Source: Francisellaceae bacterium
Lineage (GTDB): Bacteria; Pseudomonadota; Gammaproteobacteria; UBA6186; Azoamicaceae
Length of the DNA stretch: 59,920 nucleotides
Reading direction: 5' to 3'
Assembly (NCBI GenBank): GCA_018703155.1
Contig: JABJGS010000047.1
Coordinates: 1-59,920, forward strand
In this document: positions 1-7,310 of the stretch, one piece after another
Layout: the number at the start of each line of letters is the position of its first letter
Position numbering within the stretch: the first letter of the stretch is position 1
Program-made: the position numbers and the translations under genes
Notes under the pieces: model-generated
The model's input: the letters and a program-made list of their open reading frames with translations, nothing else
Told to the model about the DNA's origin: nothing
Database searches by the model: none

Positions 1-396
1 AAGTAGGGCATCATCAGAGTTATAAAAACCATATTTAACAACAACATCAAACTCTAAACCTTTCGCCTCTTCAACAGTATAAATTGAAGCTCCAGGGAAT
101 AGTGTTTGTGCTGTATCAATAGATGTATGACTAGGGACTATTACAACAGTAGATATGTCTGTCCGTTGTAATAACTCATTTAACTTATCTATTTCCGCAT
201 GATTAGTTGTCTCAATTGCACTAATTCTAGAAGATACTCCAGCCATTGAGGTAATAAGAGCAGAGTAATCATCCTTACCATCAATACCACCTGCTACAGA
301 ATTCTTCATTGTTAAAATATTATTAGACCATGTTAAAATGTCACCATCACAGCGATATGAAGTGTTTAAGTAGTGAGTCTCAAATTCACCTAAGTG
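1..396 (-). pseudogene. UvrD-like helicase, C-terminal part (runs off left edge), separated from its N-terminal part by an insertion
   Basis: The minus strand is open from about position 396 to the window edge. The translation contains LNTSYRC, which matches the NYR motif region of superfamily 1 helicases, and then VEEAKGLEFDVVV, the typical UvrD C-terminal motif in which ATP hydrolysis is coupled to DNA binding. The first residues (HLGEFETHYL) continue exactly, and in the same frame, from the last residues of the N-terminal half ending near 3442 (QQHLG). So this is the 3' part of the same gene, displaced by the element at 395-3441. The fragment has no start codon or ribosome binding site of its own and is probably not translated. 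The end of the gene lies outside the window. Confidence 0.85.
387..394. repeat. Target-site duplication, left copy (CACCTAAG)
   Basis: CACCTAAG at 387-394 recurs at 3442-3449; the identity extends two more bases (TG) at both places. Eight bases is the duplication length known for IS66-family elements. Removing one copy together with 395-3441 joins the two helicase halves in frame, so this pair of repeats marks the insertion borders. Confidence 0.8.
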
Positions 397-602
397 TCAC
401 CTTCTTCAGGTTTTTTGTCAAGTTGTAGGCAATTTTTAATTTTAGATCTGTTTACAGTAAGCGCTGCACTGGGCAGTATACAGTTTTGTTTTATTTTCAT
501 TCTAACTCTAACTCCTATTATATTGTCACCTTATAAGATGATTTTTATTCCGAATAATTTATTTTAAGTAAAATATACAGCCTTGGCGCGAAAATATAAA
601 AA

Positions 603-866
603 TCAGGATTTACCATCCATTTTAATCTTTGACGTAATCTCCTGTATTTGAATCTTAAAGCCATCAAGCATCTTGCCATCTAAAGATAACGCTTTTATCA
701 TTGCACTCTGTTCTTCAAAAATAATTGCCCCTTTACATTGGGAGCGACCAGAAGCTTCACTTGTGAAAAGTTGTATCTTTTTAATTTTTCCACACCTATA
801 AAAGAAATCTTTTAAATTTAATTCCGTAACCCATGGGGCTACATTTGATATTTTTATTGTGTCCAT
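603..866 (-). CDS. small RRM-type RNA-binding protein
   Basis: About 87 residues when started at the ATG at 866, which has AAGG six bases upstream; a TTG at 872 would add two residues. The chain has the RRM layout: an RNP2-like strand (IKISNVA) near the N-terminus and an RNP1-like strand (KGAIIFEE) about 40 residues later, with LDGFKIQIQ as the last strand. Such proteins bind single-stranded RNA. Unlike cyanobacterial RNA-binding proteins it has no glycine-rich tail, and the RNP1 aromatic positions are only partly kept. It lies 57 bp downstream of the MFS gene in the same direction, inside the IS66-derived element, and is probably co-transcribed as a passenger. Its RNA targets cannot be guessed from sequence. 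Confidence 0.7.
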   Translation of the reverse strand: MDTIKISNVAPWVTELNLKDFFYRCGKIKKIQLFTSEASGRSQCKGAIIFEEQSAMIKALSLDGKMLDGFKIQIQEITSKIKMDGKS

Positions 867-922
867 TTCCAACCTTTAAAAAATAAATAGGTTATTTATT
901 AGAATTCTTTAACACTACAAGT

Positions 923-2215
923 TTACTCCATGTCAATTGCCTCTGCTTTAATAATAATATCTTCACTTTCTATTGCCGTTAACAGATCACCCTTTTCTGC
1001 ATCTAGCTCAACTCTGGGATCTAATTGGTTTGCAATTTGAGTTTGACTTGGCATCGGTATGCAGTGAGCTACATTGTCGTTGTCTATATCAACAGTATCC
1101 TGACCTCTAAACCATTTATATGAGCCCATGATAATTATGGGGGACATGGCGGCAGAAATGAACCCAAACATTGCCAAGGATGAATTTAATTTATCTATAA
1201 CTGCAGATGATAAAATTGGGCCAATAACTGAGCCCAAGCCATAAGAAAAAAGTAGAACCCCTGTAACTTGCACAATACATCTATTCTTTATTATGTCACA
1301 AGTAGATGCAATGCTTATTGGGTATATAGAAAATGAAAGTCCTCCTAATAAAAACAGTAATATGTACCTAATTAACTCTGATGTGCAAAAGATAATAGAA
1401 ATTGATACTAGAGAGCCAAGGAGGCTGATAATCAATAGTACTTTATCTCTTTCAATGGCATCAGATAACTTACCAAGTGGCCATTGCAAGATAAATCCTC
1501 CCGTTATCATGGTTGTCATTGTCCAAGCTACCGACATATCATATTCAACTGCATACTTAGGTATAAAACAGTATATTGTGCTTAATATGATGCCTGATGA
1601 CAGGCAGCCAATAAAACCAAAAGGGCCAACTCTATAAACCTCTATAATTTTTAATTTGGCAAATTCAGGTAGTGAGGGAGATTGTGTGTGTGTTAGGGTC
1701 ATTGGTATGTTTGATAAAATACAAAGTAAAGCAGCAGTGATATATGGTGCTACAGAATTGCTATCTATAATATGGAAAATTTGAGAACTTACAGATTGTG
1801 AAAAGTAAAGTGCAAACATGTAGTAAGCTAGGCGCTTCCCCCTATCTTCTACCTTACTATCTAATAAAATCCAGCTTTCTATAGTTATATAAAGACCAGC
1901 CAAGGCATATCCAGAAAAAAACCTAGAAATAACCCATACAGGATAATTAATTATATAAGACTGCAGCAGTATCGTTGATGCTACAACAGACGAAAAAAGC
2001 GTGAATGCTCTAATATGACCAACTCTCTTTATAATGCCTTCGCTATAAATGGCTGATAGTAGCAATCCAAGGTAGCTTGAAGAATGTATAATTCCTATAT
2101 GAAACTCTGTATATCCATTAGCATCTAAAACTACCGTTATAAATGTTTGGAAATATTGTACACCCAGGACAAGTATTACAAGACTTATTAATGGGGAGTT
2201 TAAAACTTTATTCAT
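923..2215 (-). CDS. MFS transporter, YcaD-like
   Basis: 430 residues, almost wholly hydrophobic until about residue 380, consistent with the 12 membrane segments of the major facilitator superfamily. The first half has the YcaD-type stretch GYTEFHIGIIHSSSYLG, followed by a loop with GHIRAF. A second copy of the loop motif (PLGKLSDAIERDK) follows segment 7. The C-terminal 55 residues are acidic and soluble. The substrate is unknown; YcaD-like carriers are uncharacterised efflux or sugar/amino-acid-type permeases. The gene sits inside the IS66-derived transposon, at the place where tnpC should be, which makes it a mobile passenger. Transposons usually carry resistance or uptake genes, so a benefit in nutrient uptake or drug efflux is possible but not shown. 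Confidence 0.85.
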   Translation of the reverse strand: MNKVLNSPLISLVILVLGVQYFQTFITVVLDANGYTEFHIGIIHSSSYLGLLLSAIYSEGIIKRVGHIRAFTLFSSVVASTILLQSYIINYPVWVISRFFSGYALAGLYITIESWILLDSKVEDRGKRLAYYMFALYFSQSVSSQIFHIIDSNSVAPYITAALLCILSNIPMTLTHTQSPSLPEFAKLKIIEVYRVGPFGFIGCLSSGIILSTIYCFIPKYAVEYDMSVAWTMTTMITGGFILQWPLGKLSDAIERDKVLLIISLLGSLVSISIIFCTSELIRYILLFLLGGLSFSIYPISIASTCDIIKNRCIVQVTGVLLFSYGLGSVIGPILSSAVIDKLNSSLAMFGFISAAMSPIIIMGSYKWFRGQDTVDIDNDNVAHCIPMPSQTQIANQLDPRVELDAEKGDLLTAIESEDIIIKAEAIDME

Positions 2216-2534
2216 TCACAATCCTAGGTCAACATCTCTTCAACATTAAAAATAGAGAATGAGATTGTATACTTAATATGTAAAAGATCAATACATTTGT
2301 TAGCATTTATATTAAATATTTCATTGAAAAAGATAGTCGTCATTAATCATCTATGACGGCAAGATATTAATATATATGGCACCATTGGTAGGCTAGCTCA
2401 AATTATATATAAGAGAGATAATCGGTTAACCAAAGTGTCTTTCCTAGTCATGCCACCTGGGAAGACACCATCGACAGTGCCAATTTTAAAATATATTAAA
2501 ATTTAATAATACACAATAGCTATATACTTTAATT
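2216..2534. other. AT-rich gap inside the transposon with one inverted repeat
   Basis: No gene is seen. An inverted repeat, GTGTCTTTCC at 2435-2444 and GGGAAGACAC at 2459-2468 (9 of 10 pairs, 14-base spacer), resembles two facing element tips (compare TGTCCTTCC at the right end). It has no T-run and is not a normal terminator. The rest probably contains the promoter of the MFS gene, but no convincing -35/-10 pair was identified. Confidence 0.4.
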
Positions 2535-2972
2535 TTACAGATATTTTAAAAGGTTATTGTCTATGCTCAAGCGCAGCCGGCCGGGGAGAGAGGCTCCTGG
2601 TCGACCTGAGACTGTAGTTTTTTTAGATAGTTCACGCCAGGGGGTTGGCGTGAACATAAACCTTGGGTCACCTTGGCTAAGTAGTATATGTAGAGCTTCA
2701 GCTCTAACCTCTAAGGTATCACCCTTATCTTTGGGCCACCATGAAAGCCTACCTTTACTAAAACGTTTCATCATCAACCAAAACCCATTGCTATCAAACA
2801 CTAATATCTTAACTGCAGTTTTCTTTTTATTAGTAAAAGCAAATATTGCACCAGAGAAAGGGTCCTCATTTAGTTTAGATTTACAAAGGCCAGCTATCGA
2901 ATCAATACCTTTACGAAAGTCAGCAGGTTCAACTGCTAATAACAATCTATGTTGCGCTGTTAACTGTAACAT
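2535..2972 (-). CDS. tnpB: IS66-family accessory protein TnpB (Orf2), with aberrant C-terminal tail
   Basis: The first ~115 of 145 residues match the IS66 Orf2/TnpB family closely, including AVEPADFRKGIDS, DPFSGAIFAFTNK and GFWLMMKRFSKGRLSWWP. The family is normally about 115 residues. The last 30 residues (beginning SKKTTVSGRPG) are not family sequence and come from an unusually GC-rich stretch (about 2570-2610), so the gene seems to have lost its natural end together with tnpC. Its start overlaps the tnpA stop by one base (TAATG), the usual coupled arrangement. TnpB is needed for transposition of some IS66 elements but its exact role is unclear. Confidence 0.85.
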   Translation of the reverse strand: MLQLTAQHRLLLAVEPADFRKGIDSIAGLCKSKLNEDPFSGAIFAFTNKKKTAVKILVFDSNGFWLMMKRFSKGRLSWWPKDKGDTLEVRAEALHILLSQGDPRFMFTPTPWRELSKKTTVSGRPGASLPGRLRLSIDNNLLKYL

Positions 2973-3358
2973 TATAAATCCCTCATAAACTTGGCTAACA
3001 GTGTTGAGAGAGTGCTATCACTTAAGTGCTCTATTATCATGCTGGCACCATCAGCTCTTTTTAGTTCAATACGGTTACTTAAAGTGATATCAATTTTTTC
3101 ATGTTTAATAGATGGAGATTTCATCTCAACAAAAGGAGTTGAGGGCACAACTTTCTGGACATCTTGGTGATTTAACTTATTGCGGATTTGCTCATGACTA
3201 ATACGTAACTCACGACTAACCTCAGTCATGGAGTGGCTTTCTAACAACTTTAAAGTCTTAGTCCAGATATCAGTAGGTAATCGCCCTTGTTTAGTTCTAT
3301 TTTTACGCCACTCATCAAGTTCAATACTTAAGGACTGTAGTGTTAAAGGTTGGCTCAT
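2972..3358 (-). CDS. tnpA: IS66-family accessory protein TnpA
   Basis: 128 residues. The N-terminus carries ELDEWRKNRTKQGRLPTDIW and then a helix-turn-helix-like stretch (MTEVSRELRISHEQIRNKL), the usual pattern of the IS66 accessory protein TnpA. The C-terminal half ends with an IELKRADGASM...LLAKF block also seen in this family. It starts 83 bp inside the right end of the element and overlaps tnpB. A frameshifted second copy, nearly identical over the first 75 residues, is at 52860-53119. It is thought to bind the element ends. Confidence 0.85.
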   Translation of the reverse strand: MSQPLTLQSLSIELDEWRKNRTKQGRLPTDIWTKTLKLLESHSMTEVSRELRISHEQIRNKLNHQDVQKVVPSTPFVEMKSPSIKHEKIDITLSNRIELKRADGASMIIEHLSDSTLSTLLAKFMRDL

Positions 3359-3441
3359 AATAACTCCAAATTAATTAAAACATGGAGTTAACGTTACACT
3401 TTATGGGCTTATATTATCTATACACACTTATTGGAAGGACA

Positions 3442-3449
3442 CACCTAAG
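3442..3449. repeat. Target-site duplication, right copy (CACCTAAG)
   Basis: Second copy of the 8-bp repeat at 387-394, immediately outside the right tip of the transposon (the tip ends GGAAGGACA at 3441). It encodes part of the QHLG residues shared by the two halves of the interrupted helicase. Confidence 0.8.
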
Positions 3450-4681
3450 TGCTGTTGGATATATGGCAATGAAGTTACTGTATCAATCATGCTTTGCTGG
3501 TTATCAAAACAAGCGGTTATCTCGCAGAAATCATGCTCAAGGGCTCTATTACGCCCATTAACTGTCTCAAATAATCGTCCTAATGGACCTCTTGGAATAT
3601 CATGTATCTCATCAAAGACTAATCCTTGAGACTCACCTAAGGCAGAGCTTAAAGACTCTTCTGTTGGAATATATAGCGACAAGTCTACATGGCCGCAAGC
3701 TTTTAACTCTTCATTGTATAGATTGAATATTGTTAACAAGCGTCCAGTAATAACTAGATGAGTTTTTTTATCATCATGCCAAAATAGTTTTTCTCTCGAG
3801 CCAAGAGCTTTATATTCACCAGGGCTATACCCAGTAAGAATACGCATTTCTTCATATAGGTTAGCGCTAAACCTTTCTCTGTCGATACTATTAGGTTTTT
3901 TTATACCTACAGCTTTTTTCCAAAAACCGAGTGTCTCTTGTATGCTAGTGCTTAAATTTCCTTTTCCTGATATTTTTTCTTGTATCCAAGTATGAAACTC
4001 TGGATAGGAAACCTTAGGCGTGCCTTTATTTAAACCAACAAAATCATGCCACGTTAAGCATCTTACACTAGGATTACCAATAAAACCTGCTCTTACTTCA
4101 TCTACAAGTCTATCTTCTTTAGAAATATATAATAAATCAGTGGCCCCATCTCTTACCTTATCCATTAAGATTTGGCATATGGTTATAGTCTTACCTGAGC
4201 CAGGACCACCGATGATTAGCTTATGGGACTGCCCGCTTCTTTCTAGTATTTTATTTTGTTCATTATTAAGAGTTAATAAATTACCTTGAATACATCTAAG
4301 TACAGGCCCTTGAGTTTGTGCAAGTGCAGACTCCAAAATCAAAGGAGCAAGATTACCATCCTCATCACGCTCTACATTAACCTTAACAATAGGAGCATCA
4401 TCTCTACACATCTCTCTTAAAAGAGCATTATTACCTTTGCCCATAACATGCAGTCGGTCATATTTATGATTATCCATCTCTCCTAACAAAACAAGTTTGC
4501 CATTAGTGATAGTGAAAATTAACCTTTCTTTGCCATTTATTTTCGCAGAGTAAATATTTTTACAACCAACCTTTTTATCTAGTTTAATTCTAGTTAAAAC
4601 ATCATCTAGGGTTTCAAAATTATCGGTCAAAACAGACACTAAATCACTATTAGCTAGATAAAAAACGTTATCGTATCTCAT
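3442..4681 (-). pseudogene. UvrD-like helicase, N-terminal part, interrupted by IS66-derived element
   Basis: About 413 native residues from the ATG at 4681. After a ~140-residue N-terminal region comes a Walker A motif, IIGGPGSGKTITICQIL, near residue 155. A Walker B-like LVFDEIHD follows near residue 353, and FDNQQSM occupies the motif III position. This is a superfamily 1 DNA/RNA helicase or nuclease-associated ATPase of the UvrD group. At 3442 the frame runs into the transposon and stops after four foreign residues (VSFQ). The lost C-terminal helicase motifs are found intact at 1-396. The truncated product keeps the nucleotide-binding half but not the second RecA-like domain, so helicase activity is very unlikely. 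Confidence 0.85.
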
Positions 4682-5317
4682 GCGGTCCGCCTTCTTATTA
4701 GAGTTATTATTGTTGTCACCTAGTATTAGACATCAGGTTAACTATGAGGTAAAGGTTTAAATTTATATTGATCTCATTTATCAATATTGTGATAAATCAG
4801 GCATTTACGCTCTATTGGGTGAGCCTTGGATTATGATAAATAAAGGCATAAATGTCTGTTGCAGGAAAAGAGGTTTATTTGAATATGGATAAATTGTTTA
4901 ATGCGAATACTTTACTACCGTTTGGAAGTTATCCTTCATTAACATCATATATTAAAAAAAATGGTAGACTTTTTAAACTTTACGAAAGAATCTTTTAGCG
5001 TATCCTTCTATTAATGACGAGGTGAATGTAACTTACTTGTTATTCCCACGAGATTTTACAAAATTATATTAAAAGTTGTATCCATGATTTAGATCATTAA
5101 ATTCAGCAGTAGCAAGTCTTATGGAATCGAATTGCATCATATTTTAAGGAAAGGACTGCACGTAAATACAAAAACCAAAACTGTATTTGAAAAAGTTTAT
5201 GCTTTGGTGCTTAATTATTTATGGAATTTTTACGTCCATGAAAAGTAAAATCATCTTAAACTTTTAGACAAAACCATAAATACTAATTAAGTATCAAACA
5301 AATTTGATTTCAAATAA
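4682..5317. other. Gap with gene remnants and a palindrome
   Basis: This 636-bp stretch holds no intact gene. A palindrome ATTTATC-N8-GATAAAT lies at 4776-4797 and resembles one at 10581-10606. A possible decayed gene occupies 4885-5071 (separate entry). From 5090 to 5317 there are only short broken frames. Confidence 0.4.
4885..5071 (+). pseudogene. Possible remnant of a small unknown gene
   Basis: A 37-codon frame starts at 4885 (MDKLFNANTLLPFGSYPSL...), with an AAGAGG ribosome-binding-like sequence about 11-16 bases upstream, and stops at 4998. A one-base shift just before the stop lets the reading continue as LAYPSINDEVNVTYLLFPRDF up to about 5071. Both parts have a protein-like composition, which suggests one frameshifted gene. 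I do not recognise the family. Confidence 0.3.
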
Positions 5318-6235
5318 CTATGTTGTGCATGTTTTTTGTTCAGTATTGAAAACTTTATATCTAAAAACTCTAATTGCTGGAAGAAATGGCTCTGACTCCA
5401 GTTTTACATCAGATCTAGTAATTCTGTCAGGATTATGACCTTGTTTTTCCTTTGGAGGATTAATTTGAGGGATCCTGTCAGGCTCATGAGGAAAGCATAT
5501 CGGCATAGCACCTTTAATCATTTTTCTAAATATATTATCACCATCATCTGGAATTATTAAATTAGCACGAAGGTGGGGAGATAAGGTTTGTACTATTGCT
5601 AAATCTTGATCGTTAGGATGATTGTGCAATTTATTAAGTTGGAAATTAATTTCTGGACTTTTAGATTTCTTAGTCATTAAGTCTAAAGCTTGTTGTTTGG
5701 AAATTTTGGTGATGGCTTTGGTATTAGCCCATGTCCACGATATTTTTTTAGGCATTTTAGTCAACGTAGGAATTTGTCTATAGCATTGTTTTAAATGCAG
5801 TCGAGATAGACCAATTTTACTTAATCGATTGCTAATACTGATTGGTCGTTTATTTAAAAAACTCTCAAATTCATTAGAGACATATTTTCTATCACTGGCA
5901 TTTTTCAATTTAATAATTGAGCTTTTAAATTTCAATTTTAAGTTATTTACAGTTTCCATCATTTCAAGTGTTTCATTCGAGCAAGATAGCCAACCAGGGC
6001 CGAGTAAAATCTCCTTTGGAGGTTGGCTGTCAAGGTATTCAACTTGATTTAAAAATCTAGAAATTTGAACTCGATAGTTGTCAGTGTCCTCATTAATTAG
6101 TTCACTGGGACATTTAAACCAGGCGGGTAAGTTAGCATCTACTGATACAACCAATTCATTTAGTAAACTGAGATGTTCGGTTAGATTTTTAAAATCATCA
6201 ATAATTGAGATGCTTAATTTAGAGGATAATTCCAT
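5318..6235 (-). CDS. Tus-like DNA replication terminus site-binding protein
   Basis: About 305 residues when started at the ATG at 6235, which has GGAGG seven bases upstream; the longer frame from 6253 includes that Shine-Dalgarno sequence as codons, so 6235 is preferred. The middle of the protein lines up with E. coli Tus: CYRQIPTLTKMPKKISWTWANTK against the Tus AYRTL...LRFGWANK segment, followed by a shared KSP. Length (Tus is 309) and the C-terminal PFLPAIRV-type strand also fit. Tus binds Ter sites and blocks DnaB-driven forks from one side. In my rough alignment the region of the Tus locking residues (Phe140, His144) has an insertion and the histidine is not obviously kept. No Ter-like site was found next to the gene. 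It is divergent from the DUF2797 gene. Confidence 0.7.
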   Translation of the reverse strand: MELSSKLSISIIDDFKNLTEHLSLLNELVVSVDANLPAWFKCPSELINEDTDNYRVQISRFLNQVEYLDSQPPKEILLGPGWLSCSNETLEMMETVNNLKLKFKSSIIKLKNASDRKYVSNEFESFLNKRPISISNRLSKIGLSRLHLKQCYRQIPTLTKMPKKISWTWANTKAITKISKQQALDLMTKKSKSPEINFQLNKLHNHPNDQDLAIVQTLSPHLRANLIIPDDGDNIFRKMIKGAMPICFPHEPDRIPQINPPKEKQGHNPDRITRSDVKLESEPFLPAIRVFRYKVFNTEQKTCTT

Positions 6236-6308
6236 TACACAGCCTCCATACAAATATAGTATAATTCTTGGCTATGCACTTACATTTGTCAAACATAATG
6301 GAGGCAAT
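6236..6308. promoter_or_regulatory. Divergent promoter region between tus-like and DUF2797 genes
   Basis: The 73-bp gap between the two divergent starts contains TATAGTATAAT (about 6255-6265), a -10-like sequence readable on both strands, and ATGGAGG/GGAGG ribosome binding sites facing each gene. A TTGACA is present on the minus strand about 23 bases from its -10, longer than the ideal spacing. Confidence 0.35.
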
Positions 6309-7136
6309 TTGAGCCAGATAATTTTTAGCGGACAACTAAAGAAAATGCGAGTTGTTTTTGATAACCCAATAAAATATTACCTAGAGCAAGATACCTCTGT
6401 TTTGTTGAACGACTATGTTGGTAAAAGTATAAGATTAGAATTTCAAAATAGAATAGAATGCATTTCTTGTAAAAAACATATTAAAAAAAGTTATCATCAG
6501 GGATATTGTTTTCCTTGTACTCAAAAGTTAGCTGCATGTGACTTTTGTGTTTTAAGTCCAGATAAGTGTCATTATGGTAATGGAACTTGTCGAGATCCCA
6601 GTTGGGCGGATGATAACTGTATGATCCAGCATTATCTCTATTTAGCTAATACCTCTGGCGTTAAGGTTGGTCTAACGAAGCATACTCAAATACCAACACG
6701 GTGGATAGATCAAGGGGCAGTGCAAGCGTTAAAATTTTTGAAAACCACTTCAAGGTATCAAGCAGGAATGATAGAAAAAGTTTTTTCTAAAACTCTATCC
6801 GATCGAACCGCATGGCAAAGCATGTTAAAAAAAGAAATATCAACAATAAATTTACATGAAATATTAGATGAAATGTTTATTAAGCATAAGAGCGATTTAC
6901 ATAAAATATCGAGAGAATTCAGTGAGCCGTTTGAAATTTTACATGACGAACAAGTGGTTAATATTAATTATCCCTACATAACAGAGCCTATAAAAATAAA
7001 GTCAGTCAAACTTGATAATGAAAGTATCATTTCCGGAAGATTACAAGGTATTAAGGGGCAATATCTTTTGTTTGAAGATAAGGTGATAAATATACGTAGC
7101 CATACTGGGTACTTTGTTAAAATTGAAGCTATCTAA
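6309..7136 (+). CDS. DUF2797 family zinc-ribbon-like protein
   Basis: The open frame extends back to 6078, but that part overlaps the Tus-like gene in antisense. A TTG at 6309 with GGAGG four bases upstream gives 275 residues, the usual length for DUF2797 proteins. Seen in the chain: GQLKKMRV near the start, CISCKKH and then CFPCTQK (two CxxC pairs, probably one zinc site), CDFC, and a conserved HYLYLANTSGVKVGLTKHTQ segment that resembles a GIY-YIG-like core. The C-terminal 60 residues form a small beta domain. DUF2797 proteins have no firmly known role. The use of TTG as start suggests modest translation. Confidence 0.8.
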   Translation: MSQIIFSGQLKKMRVVFDNPIKYYLEQDTSVLLNDYVGKSIRLEFQNRIECISCKKHIKKSYHQGYCFPCTQKLAACDFCVLSPDKCHYGNGTCRDPSWADDNCMIQHYLYLANTSGVKVGLTKHTQIPTRWIDQGAVQALKFLKTTSRYQAGMIEKVFSKTLSDRTAWQSMLKKEISTINLHEILDEMFIKHKSDLHKISREFSEPFEILHDEQVVNINYPYITEPIKIKSVKLDNESIISGRLQGIKGQYLLFEDKVINIRSHTGYFVKIEAI

Positions 7137-7310
7137 AATGATAAATTTAATCTAACAAGAACAATAATGTCTTGAAGCAGTGAGATATACTTGTTTTGAA
7201 TGGCTTCCAACTAACTTGGTTTACAATAAACATGTAGTTGATCAAAGAATTAGATATAATGAAAATGAATTTATTCAAATAAATATTTTTATGCCCACTA
7301 GAGGTGTGTT

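Larger units (their letters stand above)
395..3441 (-). mobile_element. IS66-derived transposon with MFS and RRM passenger genes, no tnpC
   Basis: This is a 3047-bp element. Read inward, its ends are TGTCACCTTC (left, 395) and TGTCCTTCC (right, from 3441 on the minus strand), an imperfect inverted pair. It is flanked by the 8-bp repeat CACCTAAG. On the minus strand, in order, it carries tnpA, tnpB, an MFS transporter and an RRM protein. The large IS66 transposase gene tnpC, which normally follows tnpB, is missing. Movement would therefore need a transposase supplied in trans, or the element is now fixed. The same right-end sequence with a decayed tnpA occurs at 52776-53119, so the family has been active in this genome. 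A GTAAGCG motif, common at IS66 tips, also lies inside the left end near 453. Confidence 0.75.

Noticed and set aside
143-160. Ter-like core (TGTTGTAAT on the minus strand reading ACTGTTGTAATAGTC)
   Set aside because: It lies in the coding sequence of the helicase and only the TGTTGTAA core fits; no further Ter bases match.
2557-2988. 143-codon plus-strand frame opposite tnpB
   Set aside because: Antisense shadow of tnpB, which has clear family motifs.
6078-6308. Upstream extension of the DUF2797 reading frame
   Set aside because: It is antisense to the Tus-like gene; a TTG at 6309 with a strong Shine-Dalgarno and family-typical length is a better start.
7137-7310. Heat-shock (sigma-32) promoter before hscC
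   Set aside because: No CTTGAAA/CCCCAT pair; only a weak TATAAT-like -10 near 7255 without a matching -35.
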